From: Psychromonas aquimarina ATCC BAA-1526
GTDB taxonomy: Bacteria; Pseudomonadota; Gammaproteobacteria; Enterobacterales; Psychromonadaceae
Assembly: GCF_000428725.1 (NCBI RefSeq)
Contig: NZ_AUAM01000017.1
Location: 1 to 64,000, forward strand
Direction: 5' to 3'
Length of the DNA stretch: 64,000 bases
Shown here: positions 30,022 through 40,290 of the stretch, one piece after another
How positions within the stretch are numbered: position 1 is the stretch's first letter
Layout of the letters: each line of letters starts with the position of its first letter
Translations under genes and position numbers: made by a program
Notes under the pieces: generated by a model
Databases searched by the model: none
The model's input: the letters and a program-made list of their open reading frames with translations, nothing else
What the model was told of the DNA's origin: nothing

Positions 30022-31266
30022 CTAATACTCTTTTTTAATCCAGCTTTTCAACTTATTTAAAAAAACAGATACGCGGCTTTCCTCGGCAACTTCATGACTG
30101 TCACTGAATTCAAGATTTTTATAACGTAACAAACCCAGTGCTGTTGAATAGGCCGGGGTATCAACATCATCAGCCAGTCCCTGGATATTCTGCGGTTTAC
30201 CTATGCGTACCTGCATATTATCAAAAACTTTCTCAGCGACTTCAACCAGACCGTCAATTTGTGCCGCGCCGCCGGTTAAAACGATACCGGCTGCCAGCTG
30301 CTGCTGAAGCCCCTCGGTTTCAAAAGCACTGTCCAGTTTATAGAGCTCTTTTTTTACCATTGCCAGCAGTTCGCTGTAGCGCGGTTCAATAACATCAACT
30401 AATGTCTGACGCTGTAGACTTCGAGCTGGACGACCGCCGACACTCGGCAGTTCAATCATCTCTTCCTCTGAAATATTATCACGTTTTAAACAGCCGTATT
30501 TTACCTTTACTTCTTCGGCAGAACTTGGAGGTGCGCTGAAAGCGATCGCGATATCGCTGGTAACTGAATTCCCTGCATAATCGAGAACCGTACTGTGGCG
30601 TAATGCACCGGCAATATAGACGGAGATATCCATAGTGCCGCTGCCCATATCAACTACACAGACACCAAGGTCTTTTTCATCATCACTTAAAATGGCGGCG
30701 CTCGAAGCCACCCCGGAAAAAGTTAACTGGTCAATCGCTAACCCGCAGCGTTCCACCGCTTTTTCTAAATTTTTTACCAGATCGTTATGACAGGTGATTA
30801 AATGCACATCCGCTTTTAATTTAACCCCGGATAAACCCAGCGGATTATTAATTCGCCCCTGCGAATCAATGGAGTATTCCTGCGGTATCACATGCAGTAA
30901 ACGCTGATCGTCACGAATCTTGATTGAACGGGCATTATGGATCACGCTTTCAATATCGTAAGACGTTACCTCATGCTCTTCAATCGCCCAGGTCCCGGAT
31001 TCATTCAACGAGCCGATATGCGTCCCTGAAATAGACAGGTTAACCGAGGATACTTTACAGTCAGCCATATCTTCAGCACGCGCTAACGCCTGATGAATGG
31101 CTACCACAACCGAGTCTAAATCGGTAACAGAGCCTTTATCAACACCTTTTGCCTTGGCTTCTCCAACCCCGACAATATTGATATTGTTATTAGCTAACTG
31201 TTCTCCAATCAGGAGTACGATTTTATTACTGCCAATATCTAATCCAACTGTGTAACTACTTTCCAT
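30022..31266 (-). CDS. ftsA: cell division protein FtsA
   Basis: FtsA is the actin-like membrane tether of FtsZ. In the 414-aa protein: V-G-L-D-I-G-S-N-K (phosphate 1), V-V-D-M-G-S-G-T-M-D-I-S (phosphate 2, near 207), G-I-V-L-T-G-G-A-A (near 330), and a C-terminal amphipathic helix F-L-N-K-L-K-S-W-I-K-K. Start ATG 31266 is chosen; a TTG six bases upstream is possible. Follows ftsQ by 48 bases. Confidence 0.97.
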   Translation of the reverse strand: MESSYTVGLDIGSNKIVLLIGEQLANNNINIVGVGEAKAKGVDKGSVTDLDSVVVAIHQALARAEDMADCKVSSVNLSISGTHIGSLNESGTWAIEEHEVTSYDIESVIHNARSIKIRDDQRLLHVIPQEYSIDSQGRINNPLGLSGVKLKADVHLITCHNDLVKNLEKAVERCGLAIDQLTFSGVASSAAILSDDEKDLGVCVVDMGSGTMDISVYIAGALRHSTVLDYAGNSVTSDIAIAFSAPPSSAEEVKVKYGCLKRDNISEEEMIELPSVGGRPARSLQRQTLVDVIEPRYSELLAMVKKELYKLDSAFETEGLQQQLAAGIVLTGGAAQIDGLVEVAEKVFDNMQVRIGKPQNIQGLADDVDTPAYSTALGLLRYKNLEFSDSHEVAEESRVSVFLNKLKSWIKKEY

Positions 31267-31314
31267 ACTCAATAATCACCGTTTGTGCATTAAACAACGC
31301 TTAATTACGCTGTT

Positions 31315-32061
31315 TTAATTAACTTTCATTTTCTTATTTTTCCAGCCGACAGCAAGCCCAGTGTCATAACGCAGATCGACATAATCGACTGCACTAATAT
31401 CATATTTGCCTGCTATCAACGGAAACACACTTAAAAAGCGCTGAATCCGATCCAGCTTCTGTTCCTGTCCTAAGCGCAGCTCAATACCATTTTTTAAAAT
31501 AATGGAACTGGCATTACGTTTATCACTGCTTAGCTTCGCAATTTCAAAGTGACTCACTTTTAACAGCTGATGAGCCTTCATATAAGTTGTTAATACTTCG
31601 CCGGCAAAGTCATCTTCGCCGTAAAGGGCCACGTATTCTGCTTCAACATCCTGCGGTGATACCGCAATTATCTCCGAGAAGCGGTTCAGCAGTGCTTTAT
31701 CATTCCACGCTGCAACAATTGACTGTTCAACAATATGTATCTTCAGCGTATCCGGCCAGCGTTTACGAATCGATGCTGAATAAACCCAGGGCAGACTTTC
31801 AAGCTGCTTCTGAATTTGTGCAATTTCCAGCGTAAAAAAGTTCAACCTGTCTTTCTGGTCGGCCAGTACTGCTCGTACATCGTCAGATGAAATATGCTCT
31901 CTTTCACCTGTTAACACTAAAGAGGTTAACGGCAGAGACTGTTCATCGGTCAGCCAGGTTTTTAATTTAAAATAACTGTTCTGTAATATATAAATTAAAG
32001 TGATAAAAAAAACTAAACTGACCCACTTGCCGAATTTTACCTTTTTTAATTTATTCCACAT
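31315..32061 (-). CDS. ftsQ: cell division protein FtsQ
   Basis: FtsQ is a bitopic membrane protein that nucleates the FtsQLB divisome subcomplex. One helix at about residues 12-30, a POTRA domain (L-P-L-T-S-L-V-L-T-G-E-R ... L-P-W-V-Y-S-A-S-I-R-K-R-W-P-D-T-L-K-I-H-I-V-E-Q), then the beta domain ending V-D-Y-V-D-L-R-Y-D-T-G-L-A-V. 248 aa. It starts four bases after the ddlB remnant, where the intact ligase gene would end. Confidence 0.95.
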   Translation of the reverse strand: MWNKLKKVKFGKWVSLVFFITLIYILQNSYFKLKTWLTDEQSLPLTSLVLTGEREHISSDDVRAVLADQKDRLNFFTLEIAQIQKQLESLPWVYSASIRKRWPDTLKIHIVEQSIVAAWNDKALLNRFSEIIAVSPQDVEAEYVALYGEDDFAGEVLTTYMKAHQLLKVSHFEIAKLSSDKRNASSIILKNGIELRLGQEQKLDRIQRFLSVFPLIAGKYDISAVDYVDLRYDTGLAVGWKNKKMKVN

Positions 32062-32065
32062 AAAA

Positions 32066-32434
32066 TCAGTGCGCCTGCCCGTTTAATAGCTGTGCAGTAT
32101 ATTCCAGTCCGCTAATCCAGGACTCAAGCAGCACTTTATTATCAAATTTAAATGCCTGCACAGGCGGCTCCGCATTATTTACCCTGCTCATGCTTGAGCC
32201 TTCGCTATCAGGCTTAACAATTACAGCCCCCGACAAGCTTGATATTATATCTTCTGATTGCTCAGGATTAAAGCCATCTTTGACTATGATTTGACAATTT
32301 ACCACCGCTAATTGATAACTTTGCCATAGCTGTTTAGTTTTGTATTTTTTCATGGCGCCGGCAGAGCTTATAACTGCACATTCAGCACCAGATCCTGCTG
32401 ATAAAACAGCGGCTTTAGCAAAATCTAAACTCAT
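32066..32434 (-). pseudogene. ddlB: remnant of D-alanine-D-alanine ligase ddlB (internal deletion, C-terminal half missing)
   Basis: A 122-codon open frame exactly where ddlB lies in E. coli (murC-ddlB-ftsQ). Residues 8-27 (A-A-V-L-S-A-G-S-G-A-E) match the Ddl N-terminus (A-V-L-L-G-G-T-S-A-E-R-E). The sequence then jumps to the central ATP-grasp part: K-T-K-Q-L-W-Q matches L-R-S-K-L-L-W-Q, V-I-V-K-P-D-S-E-G-S-S matches V-I-V-K-P-S-R-E-G-S-S, and L-E-S-W-I-S-G-L-E-Y-T matches I-E-K-W-L-S-G-P-E-F-T. About 60-70 residues are missing between these, and everything after L-N-G-Q-A is gone, including the Mg-binding Asp/Glu/Asn residues. It cannot be an active ligase. The frame is still open, so a product may be made, or the segment may only keep spacing and coupling to ftsQ. 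Confidence 0.85.
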
Positions 32435-32511
32435 TAATGTTCACTCATCATTTTTCTTTTTCATAATACAGTTCTGCCGCCGGTCTGGCTGCAGATCCAT
32501 ATATGAATTTA

Positions 32512-33972
32512 CTATTTGCTGTTCACTTGTTTCATTTTTTCAATGTCCAGCTTCAACTCTGCTAATGTTTTAACCACAGCACCTATATTACCGGCTCCCT
32601 GTGTCAGTACCAGATCACCGTCACCGATGATTTGTGCAAGCATTCCAGGCAGGGCTTCCGGGCTGGCAACAAAAATCGGCTCTTTATCACTGCGCTGACG
32701 AATAGTACGGCATAATGAGCGGCTGTCTGCACCGGCAATCGGCGTTTCACCGGCAGCATAAACATCCAGCAGCAGAAGCTGATCAACCTGCTCTAATACA
32801 TGGGCAAAATCATCATAAAGATCCCGGGTACGGGTATAACGGTGCGGCTGGTAAGCCATAACAAGACGCTTTTCCGGCCACCCTTCTCTGGCTGCATTAA
32901 TTGTTGCCTGTACTTCTGTCGGGTGGTGACCATAATCATCAACTAAGATTGCTTTACCGCGCCCCGTTTCAAATTCGCCGTACTGTTCAAAACGACGACC
33001 AATACCCTCAAACTCATTTAATGCATTTAAAATGGCTGCATCATCAATATCATCTTCCATCGCCACAGCAATCGCGGCGGCGGCATTCAATGCATTGTGT
33101 TTGCCGGGTAAATTTAAGTGAATTTTAAGATCTTCTTTATTAACGCGGTGAACTACAAACTCACTACGGTTAACACTTTGAGAAAAAGCAGAAATACGTA
33201 CATCAGCCTGCTCATGAAAGCCGTAAGTAACAACTTGTCGAGCAAAACGCGGAATAAGCTCTTCCACTACGGAGTCATCTAAACAGACAACAGCGGTACC
33301 GTAAAAAGGCAGATTCTGGATAAAGGTGACAAAAGTATCTTTTAATACTTCAAAATCCCCCTGGTAGGTATCCATATGGTCCGCTTCAATATTGGTAACC
33401 ACCGAAACCATAGGCTGCAGATGTAAAAAGGAAGCATCGCTCTCATCGGCTTCTGCAATTAAATAACGGCTTTGGCCTAATTTGGCATTGGTGCCGGCAC
33501 TGTTTAATAAGCCGCCGATAACAAATGTCGGATCTAAATCTGCCTGTCCGTAAATACTCGCAATTAAGCTGGTTGTCGTGGTTTTCCCATGGGTTCCGGC
33601 AACGGCCACACCATGTCTGTAGCGCATTAATTCAGCCAGCATCTCTGCACGGCGTACAACTGGAATTCTTGCCTGCTGAGCGGCTAATAACTCGGGATTA
33701 TCTTTATTAATTGCAGTAGAAACGACAACAACTGATGCGCCGTAAATATTTTCCTGCTGATGCCCGATAAAAATTTCAGCACCAAGTGAACGCAGACGGT
33801 TTACTACAGGATTAACCGCAATATCTGAACCGGTAATTTTGTAACCTTCGTATGCTAGTACTTCCGCAATACCGCCCATACCTGCACCACCGATGCCGAC
33901 AAAATGAATTTGTTTAACACGGCGCATTTCTGGAATCATGGTGCGTATTTGAGCTAGATTAATTTTTGTCAT
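32512..33972 (-). CDS. murC: UDP-N-acetylmuramate-L-alanine ligase MurC
   Basis: MurC adds the first residue (L-Ala) of the peptidoglycan stem peptide. In the 486-aa protein: the N-terminal Rossmann motif [11 protein letters not shown] near residue 23, ATP loop A-G-T-H-G-K-T-T-T near 123, E-A-D-E-S-D near 178, and D-D-Y-G-H-H-P near 348. Upstream of the ddlB remnant by 77 bases; follows murG. Confidence 0.97.
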   Translation of the reverse strand: MTKINLAQIRTMIPEMRRVKQIHFVGIGGAGMGGIAEVLAYEGYKITGSDIAVNPVVNRLRSLGAEIFIGHQQENIYGASVVVVSTAINKDNPELLAAQQARIPVVRRAEMLAELMRYRHGVAVAGTHGKTTTTSLIASIYGQADLDPTFVIGGLLNSAGTNAKLGQSRYLIAEADESDASFLHLQPMVSVVTNIEADHMDTYQGDFEVLKDTFVTFIQNLPFYGTAVVCLDDSVVEELIPRFARQVVTYGFHEQADVRISAFSQSVNRSEFVVHRVNKEDLKIHLNLPGKHNALNAAAAIAVAMEDDIDDAAILNALNEFEGIGRRFEQYGEFETGRGKAILVDDYGHHPTEVQATINAAREGWPEKRLVMAYQPHRYTRTRDLYDDFAHVLEQVDQLLLLDVYAAGETPIAGADSRSLCRTIRQRSDKEPIFVASPEALPGMLAQIIGDGDLVLTQGAGNIGAVVKTLAELKLDIEKMKQVNSK

Positions 33973-34025
33973 ATAAAGCCATTAATTTAAAAGTTTATTA
34001 CACTGTAATGTCTGCTGCATATCGA

Positions 34026-35093
34026 TTAAACAAATTGATTACAAACAGCCGCCACGCGCTCTGCCGCATCAATTATTGCTGTTTTTTTACTCTTTCTGGA
34101 CATTTCAGCAAGCAAGTCTCTATTTTGGCTGAATGTCCGCAAATAATCACTTAATTTATCCGCATTGAGTTCTTTTTGCGGTATCAGTACAGCAGCTTCT
34201 TTATTTACCAGATCCTGAGCATTTTTAGTCTGATGATCATCTACTGCATGCGGCAGCGGTACAAAAACAGCCGGTAAACCAACGACAGCAACCTCTGCAA
34301 CGGTTAATGCGCCGGCCCGGCAGATAACCACATCCGCCCAGTCGTAGGCACTGTCCATATCGGTTATAAATTCCTGTATATCAGCTTCAATTTCAATATT
34401 CTGATATGCATCTTTAAGTCCCTGATAATGCCCTTTACCGCTTTGATGAATGACACTCAGCTGGCCTTTAGTAAAAGAACTAAGCACCTTAGGAAGCAGA
34501 TCATTTAATACCTTAGCACCTAAACTGCCGCCGACGACTAACACTTTAAGTGCTGAGTTTTCAGGCGATATTTTTTTTTCAGGTAAGTTCAGAAGCGCCT
34601 GGCGGACTGGATTACCAACTAAAACAGCCTTTTCGCTTTGAAAAGCACCTGAAAAGCCCATTAATATCTTTTTAGAGAAGCGGGCTAAAATGCGGTTAGT
34701 TAAACCGGCAGCCGCATTCTGCTCATGTAATATAACCGGCAGTCCCATTGTCCATGCGGCAATACCACCCGGACCACTTGCAAAACCACCCATACCGAGT
34801 ACCAGATCTACTTTACGTTTTTTTAATACGCGGCGCGCCTGCATAATCGATTTTACAATACGCAGCGGCGCCATTAATAAACGCTGCAGACCATTACCAC
34901 GCACGCCGGCAATATCGATAAAATCAATTTCGTAACCATGCTCCGGTACTAACTGCGCTTCCATACGATCAGCCGTACCCAGCCAGCTGACCTGCCAGCC
35001 CTGTTTTTTTAACTGCTCGGCAACGGCAAGCCCCGGGAAAACATGCCCCCCCGTGCCGCCGGCCATTACTAATAATGTTTTACTTTGTCTCAT
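34026..35093 (-). CDS. murG: UDP-GlcNAc:lipid I GlcNAc transferase MurG
   Basis: MurG makes lipid II from lipid I at the inner face of the membrane. ATG 35093 is preferred to the TTG just before it; 355 aa. M-A-G-G-T-G-G-H-V-F-P-G-L-A (first G loop) lies near residue 10, H-E-Q-N near 124, G-G-S-L-G-A near 188, and I-C-R-A-G-A-L-T-V-A-E near 260. Overlaps the ftsW end by 14 bases. Confidence 0.97.
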   Translation of the reverse strand: MRQSKTLLVMAGGTGGHVFPGLAVAEQLKKQGWQVSWLGTADRMEAQLVPEHGYEIDFIDIAGVRGNGLQRLLMAPLRIVKSIMQARRVLKKRKVDLVLGMGGFASGPGGIAAWTMGLPVILHEQNAAAGLTNRILARFSKKILMGFSGAFQSEKAVLVGNPVRQALLNLPEKKISPENSALKVLVVGGSLGAKVLNDLLPKVLSSFTKGQLSVIHQSGKGHYQGLKDAYQNIEIEADIQEFITDMDSAYDWADVVICRAGALTVAEVAVVGLPAVFVPLPHAVDDHQTKNAQDLVNKEAAVLIPQKELNADKLSDYLRTFSQNRDLLAEMSRKSKKTAIIDAAERVAAVCNQFV

Positions 35094-36396
35094 CAACTTC
35101 TTCTTGTTTCGGATACAGATTTATTATTTCAGCAGCTTCAGTTTTATCTTGTATTTCATCGGGCTTTTCTGCCGCAGCGGCTTTTACTGCTTTTTGTTTT
35201 TCAGCCGTCTTTTTACTTTTAACCGCTTTTATCTTAGTAAGACGCACCTGGCTTGAAGCCTGGCGACGCTCAAAATCAACACGTAATAATATTGCTACAG
35301 CAACTGCAATGGTGATTAAACTCGAACCGCCGTAACTGACTAACGGCAGTGTTAAACCTTTAGTTGGTGCAATACCCGAGGCGGCACCGACATTAACCGC
35401 AGTTTGAAAGGCAAACCAGATAGCAATACCGATAGCGGCATAACCGGAAAAAACCATATTCTGCTGCAGCGCTTTTTTACCAATACTGAACGCTTTATAA
35501 ACTAAAATAAATTCTAAAATGATAACGGCAGAGACTCCGACAAAGCCGAGCTCTTCAGCAAGAATTGCCATAATAAAATCAGTATGGGCTTCGGGTAAAT
35601 AATCTAATTTTTGTACGGAATTACCTAAACCTTCACCAAACCAGCCTCCGCGTCCAAATGCCATTAAAGACTGAGTCAGCTGATAACTTCGCCCGAAGGG
35701 ATCCGCCCAGGGATCTAAAAAACCAAATACACGCGCCATGCGGTACGGCGAAGTAACAATAAGCACCACAATAACAGCGAGCAGTGAAACGCCGATACCG
35801 ATAAAGGAGATCAGCCTGGCATCGGCAATAAACAACATGCCCATCATAATCACCACGATCACAACGGTAGAGCCGAGATCCGGCTGCAGTAATAATAACA
35901 GCGCAAATACTGATAAAATAATAAGCGGTTTAACAAAGCCTTTTATGGTGTCGATTACTTCCTGCTGGCGCCTTGACAGATAGCCCGCCAGAAACAGAAC
36001 AATAGCCAGTTTAGAAAATTCCGAAGGCTGAATATTAAACGGTCCTAAACGTAACCAGCGGAAGGAGCCGTTCACTTCGGTACCGATCACCAGCACCGCC
36101 AGCAGTCCAACAAAAGCCAGTGTTAAGAATAGTCCCTGGCTTTTATACCAATGATCCATCTGTACACAGACTACACCGGCTAACACGCCTAAGCATATAA
36201 AAATATATATAAGATGACGCTTAAGAAAACGAAAAGGATCATCTGCTAACGCAATACCTTCCGGAATTGATGCAGAAGCAACAATCACCATACCTACAGC
36301 CATCAAGGTAAATGTCACCAGCAGCAGCTGCCGGTCATAGGCCTGCTGGTCGGTTCGGCTGTCAAACAAACTGCGCACGCTATTGAGTATTCTCAT
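35080..36396 (-). CDS. ftsW: septal peptidoglycan polymerase FtsW
   Basis: FtsW is a SEDS-family glycosyltransferase that polymerises septal peptidoglycan together with FtsI. The 438-aa protein has ten predicted membrane segments, G-S-F-R-W-L-R-L-G-P-F-N-I-Q-P-S-E-F-S-K near residue 111, the H-T-D-F-I-M-A-I-L-A-E-E-L-G-F signature near 270, and P-L-V-S-Y-G-G-S-S near 350. The C-terminal cytoplasmic tail (Ala/Lys/Glu-rich, about 65 residues) is longer than in E. coli. Start and murD stop share a base. Confidence 0.96.
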   Translation of the reverse strand: MRILNSVRSLFDSRTDQQAYDRQLLLVTFTLMAVGMVIVASASIPEGIALADDPFRFLKRHLIYIFICLGVLAGVVCVQMDHWYKSQGLFLTLAFVGLLAVLVIGTEVNGSFRWLRLGPFNIQPSEFSKLAIVLFLAGYLSRRQQEVIDTIKGFVKPLIILSVFALLLLLQPDLGSTVVIVVIMMGMLFIADARLISFIGIGVSLLAVIVVLIVTSPYRMARVFGFLDPWADPFGRSYQLTQSLMAFGRGGWFGEGLGNSVQKLDYLPEAHTDFIMAILAEELGFVGVSAVIILEFILVYKAFSIGKKALQQNMVFSGYAAIGIAIWFAFQTAVNVGAASGIAPTKGLTLPLVSYGGSSLITIAVAVAILLRVDFERRQASSQVRLTKIKAVKSKKTAEKQKAVKAAAAEKPDEIQDKTEAAEIINLYPKQEEVDETK

Positions 36397-37733
36397 TAAA
36401 CGCGATCTGCCTGTAACGCAGTCACTAAGCTTCTAAAATGATCGCCGCGCGCCATAAAATTAGGATACATATCTAAACTTGCACAGGCCGGGCTTAATAT
36501 CGCTAAATCCCCCGCTTTAGCTTTGTCAGCAATCATGCTTACTGCCTGCTGCAGATCATTCACCACAACCGCTCTTGAATTAAAGGATGCGATTTTCTGT
36601 CCGTCAGCACCAAAACAGACAATTCCCCCCTGCACCTCTTTCAGTACTTCTGACAGCTCGCTAAAATCAGCCCCCTTGCCGTCACCGCCAAGAATGACAT
36701 GAACATCACCCGCAATCGTTTCCGATAAGCCCTGTAATGCAGCCTGCGCCGCCCCGATATTGGTCGCTTTAGAGTCATTAATCCAGCGAACACCGCGGCG
36801 CTGTGCAACAAACTCGCAGCGGTGTTTTAAACCAGTGTAGCTCTGCAGAGCATGGAGCATAGCCTGTTCATCTAAATTAACCGCATCACCCAAGGCAAGT
36901 GCAGCTAATGCATTCATCCAGTTATGTTTACCGCTTAGCTTTAAAGACTCAACGTTTAACAAAACTTGACCATTACGGGCCAGACAGATGTTTTTCTGTG
37001 TATCACAAACTAAACCATAAGCTGAGCTGTCAAAACCAAAACTAACCTGAGGCTTGTCTGCAGCCCTCGGCAGGGTTAATAAGTCATCACGGTTAAACAG
37101 ACAGTTTTTGCTCTGCTCATAAATTCGATGTTTTGCCTGCGTGTAGTCTTGATAGGAGTCATATCTGTCTAAATGATCTTCACTGACATTTAATATCGTC
37201 GCAATATCAGCATTTAATGAAAAGGTGGTTTCCAGTTGAAAGCTGGACAGCTCTAATATGTACAGCTCCACTTCAGGTCTAAGCAGATCTAGGGCAGGAA
37301 TGCCGATATTTCCGCCGACCGCCGTTTTAACATCTGCTTCACGGGCCATTTCACCTAATAAACTGGTGACAGTGCTTTTCCCGTTAGAGCCGGTAATAGT
37401 GACTAATTTTGCATGCTGATACTGCGGCTGCTGCAGTGCTCTGGCAAACAGTTCGATATCGCCAATAATTTCACAACCGGCCTGCAGTGCGGACTGCAGA
37501 GCGGGTGTTGCCAGTGCGATGCCGGGACTGGCGATAATCAGTTTAAATTCAGCTAACAGATCAGCATTTAAGGGGCCTTTAATAAGCTCAATACAAGACG
37601 GTAATTTATCTTCACCAGGCGGCAGCTGACGCGTATCAAATACAGTGACATTATAATTCTGCACAAGCAGAAAATTAACACAGGATAACCCCGTTGCACC
37701 AAGACCTAAAACTGCAACCTTTTTATCTGACAT
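36396..37733 (-). CDS. murD: UDP-MurNAc-L-alanine-D-glutamate ligase MurD
   Basis: MurD adds D-Glu to UDP-MurNAc-L-Ala. In the 445-aa protein: V-L-G-L-G-A-T-G near residue 8, the ATP loop T-I-T-G-S-N-G-K-S-T near 115, E-L-S-S-F-Q-L near 160, D-S-K-A-T-N near 323. One base separates it from mraY. Confidence 0.97.
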   Translation of the reverse strand: MSDKKVAVLGLGATGLSCVNFLLVQNYNVTVFDTRQLPPGEDKLPSCIELIKGPLNADLLAEFKLIIASPGIALATPALQSALQAGCEIIGDIELFARALQQPQYQHAKLVTITGSNGKSTVTSLLGEMAREADVKTAVGGNIGIPALDLLRPEVELYILELSSFQLETTFSLNADIATILNVSEDHLDRYDSYQDYTQAKHRIYEQSKNCLFNRDDLLTLPRAADKPQVSFGFDSSAYGLVCDTQKNICLARNGQVLLNVESLKLSGKHNWMNALAALALGDAVNLDEQAMLHALQSYTGLKHRCEFVAQRRGVRWINDSKATNIGAAQAALQGLSETIAGDVHVILGGDGKGADFSELSEVLKEVQGGIVCFGADGQKIASFNSRAVVVNDLQQAVSMIADKAKAGDLAILSPACASLDMYPNFMARGDHFRSLVTALQADRV

Positions 37734-37734
37734 A

Positions 37735-38817
37735 TTAACGTACCTTCAGTGTCACAAGTCCGATCAATACCAGCACTATGGTAATAATCCAGAAACGAAC
37801 AATCACACGCGGTTCCGGCCAGCCTTTTTTCTCATAATGATGATGGATAGGCGCCATTCGGAAAATACGCTGTTTGCGCATTTTGTAAGAGCCTACCTGC
37901 AGAATAACCGACACGGTTTCTAAGACAAAAATTCCGCCCATAATAACCAGCAGTATTTCTTGACGAACCAGCACCGCAATAACACCTAACAATGCGCCTA
38001 ATGCTAATGAACCAACATCGCCCATAAAGACTTGTGCCGGATAAGTATTGAACCACAGGAAACCTAAACCGGCACCGACAATCGTGCCGCAGATAATCAC
38101 CAGCTCACTGGCTTTAGGGATATAGGGAATATATAAATAATGTGCGTAATTTACATGGCTGGTTAAATAGGCAATTAATGCAAAAGCGGCCGCCACCATC
38201 ACAGTGGGCATAATTGCCAGACCGTCTAAACCATCGGTTAAATTAACCGCATTACTGCTGCCGACCACAGTGAAGTAAACCAGCGGAATAAATGCCAGGC
38301 CAAGATAAGGCATATATTCTTTAAAAAACGGCATAACAAAGGTGAGTTCTGCCGGTGTTGAAGCTGTACTGACAAGCACTACAGCAAGTACTAAAGCGGC
38401 GGCCGACTGCCAGAAATATTTCCAGCGGGCAATCAGACCATCGGGATGTTTACGTATCACTTTCAGGTAGTCATCCATAAACCCGATTCCGCCGAAAGCC
38501 AGCGTTGTCATTAAAACAATCCATACATAATGGTTATCTAAACGTGTCCATAATAAGGTTGACAGCGTAATAGAAGCAAGAATTAAAATTCCGCCCATCG
38601 TTGGTGTGCCCGCTTTACTAAAATGTGATTCAGGACCGTCATCACGGACAATCTGCCCGATCTGCATTTTCTGCAGATAACGGATCAGTTTAGGTCCAGC
38701 CCATAATGAGAACACTAATGCAGTTAACACCGCCAGCACCATACGCACTGACAGGTAAGTAAATACATTAAAAAATCTAAAATAAACCGAAAGTAACTCT
38801 GCTAACCAAACTATCAT
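37735..38817 (-). CDS. mraY: phospho-MurNAc-pentapeptide translocase MraY
   Basis: MraY transfers phospho-MurNAc-pentapeptide to undecaprenyl phosphate, giving lipid I. The 360-aa polytopic protein has the catalytic motifs F-M-D-D-Y-L-K near residue 113, N-L-T-D-G-L-D-G-L near 190, and M-A-P-I-H-H-H-Y-E near 320. Typical length; follows murF. Confidence 0.97.
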   Translation of the reverse strand: MIVWLAELLSVYFRFFNVFTYLSVRMVLAVLTALVFSLWAGPKLIRYLQKMQIGQIVRDDGPESHFSKAGTPTMGGILILASITLSTLLWTRLDNHYVWIVLMTTLAFGGIGFMDDYLKVIRKHPDGLIARWKYFWQSAAALVLAVVLVSTASTPAELTFVMPFFKEYMPYLGLAFIPLVYFTVVGSSNAVNLTDGLDGLAIMPTVMVAAAFALIAYLTSHVNYAHYLYIPYIPKASELVIICGTIVGAGLGFLWFNTYPAQVFMGDVGSLALGALLGVIAVLVRQEILLVIMGGIFVLETVSVILQVGSYKMRKQRIFRMAPIHHHYEKKGWPEPRVIVRFWIITIVLVLIGLVTLKVR

Positions 38818-38856
38818 TGGTATTTCCTATTTATAACTTATTTATTATTCTAATAA

Positions 38857-40290
38857 TTACGATTTTTGGCTCAGCGCATGCTTGATAAAAGTAACGATCT
38901 CTTCCATCTTTGCCCCGCGGGAGCCCTTAACCAGAACGGTCAGTTTCTGGTGCTTGTTTAAAATTTCTTTTTCTAAGTGCTCTTTTAACTGCGCTTTAGT
39001 GTCAAAGTGTACTGCTTCAGCTGTGCAGTTCGCCCGGAAAGCTGAACAGGTTTTACTGCTGAAGCTGCCCACAGTTAATAAACCGCTTATGCCCTGCTCC
39101 GCGGCATACCTGCCGACAGAAAGATGCTCCTGTTCGCAGTAAGCGCCAAGCTCTGCCATATCACCTAAAATTAGTAACTGCTCACCTGCATAGCAGGCCA
39201 GCAGATCAACAGCTGCTTTCACCGATGCAGAGTTGGCATTATACGTATCATCAATCAGAGTGACTAATTCATTAACCTGAGTGCTGTTAACCCGCCCGCT
39301 TACCTCGGCCACAGCGCTCAAACCTCGCTGAATAACATCCAGACCGCAGCCTAATGCACCTGCCATAGCAGAAGCCGCCAGCGCATTACTGATATTATGT
39401 TTACCAGCTAAATTGAGAGGCACAACAACTGATTTCAGCGAGTTTTTATGACGAACATTCAAGGTGAATACGGCTTTGCCGAGGCCGTCAAAATGAATAT
39501 CAGAGGCAAACACAGAAGCACTAGTGTCGCTCTGTGAAAAGGTCAATATGTTAATTTCAAAAGGTAATTCATTTAACTGCTGCAGGTACTGGGCGGCAAA
39601 ACCGTCATCTAGATTAACCACTGCAGTCCCGTTTTCAGCAAGACTCTGCCAGATTTCACCTTTTGCCTGTGCAACGCCGGCAATAGAGCCGAAACCTTCT
39701 AAATGTGCCGGCATAACATTATTAATAAGCGCTACATCGGGTTTGCTCAGCGAAGCGGTATAAGCTATCTCGCCCTGATGATTCGCGCCTAATTCGACCA
39801 CCGCAAAGGTGTTTTGTTCAGTGAGACGCAATAAAGTTAACGGCAGACCGATATCATTATTAAAATTACCGGCAGTTGCCAGTACAGAATGATCACTGCC
39901 GCTGAAAACACGTAAAATCTGACTTAACAGTTCTTTGGTGGTGGTTTTACCGTTACTGCCGGTAATAGCGGCGCACTTTAACCCCGCTATTTTCTGCTTA
40001 ACATGGGAAGCTAACAGACCAAGTGCAATACGTGTATCTTTAACTAATATCGAGGGTAATGCAGACTCTGTCTGCTGATGTATGAGCAGCAGCGTAGCCC
40101 CTGCATTTTCGGCCTGCTGCAGAAAGTGATGGGCGTCAAATGAATCCCCCTGCAGAGCGATAAACAGATCGCCATGCTCTATAGAGCGCGTATCCGTAGA
40201 AACGGAGTTAATAACAATATCTTCTGACGGAGCATTGATAACTTTGCCCTGTGTCGCCTGCGCTATTTCACTAAGTGTTAATGAAATCAT
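38857..40290 (-). CDS. murF: UDP-MurNAc-tripeptide-D-Ala-D-Ala ligase MurF
   Basis: MurF adds the D-Ala-D-Ala dipeptide, the product of Ddl, to complete the pentapeptide. In the 477-aa protein: ATP loop A-I-T-G-S-N-G-K-T-T-T near residue 108, E-L-G-A-N-H-Q-G-E near 157, and D-D-T-Y-N-A-N near 332. An intact MurF here means dipeptide must still be made, although ddlB in this cluster is broken. Overlaps murE by four bases. Confidence 0.97.
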   Translation of the reverse strand: MISLTLSEIAQATQGKVINAPSEDIVINSVSTDTRSIEHGDLFIALQGDSFDAHHFLQQAENAGATLLLIHQQTESALPSILVKDTRIALGLLASHVKQKIAGLKCAAITGSNGKTTTKELLSQILRVFSGSDHSVLATAGNFNNDIGLPLTLLRLTEQNTFAVVELGANHQGEIAYTASLSKPDVALINNVMPAHLEGFGSIAGVAQAKGEIWQSLAENGTAVVNLDDGFAAQYLQQLNELPFEINILTFSQSDTSASVFASDIHFDGLGKAVFTLNVRHKNSLKSVVVPLNLAGKHNISNALAASAMAGALGCGLDVIQRGLSAVAEVSGRVNSTQVNELVTLIDDTYNANSASVKAAVDLLACYAGEQLLILGDMAELGAYCEQEHLSVGRYAAEQGISGLLTVGSFSSKTCSAFRANCTAEAVHFDTKAQLKEHLEKEILNKHQKLTVLVKGSRGAKMEEIVTFIKHALSQKS

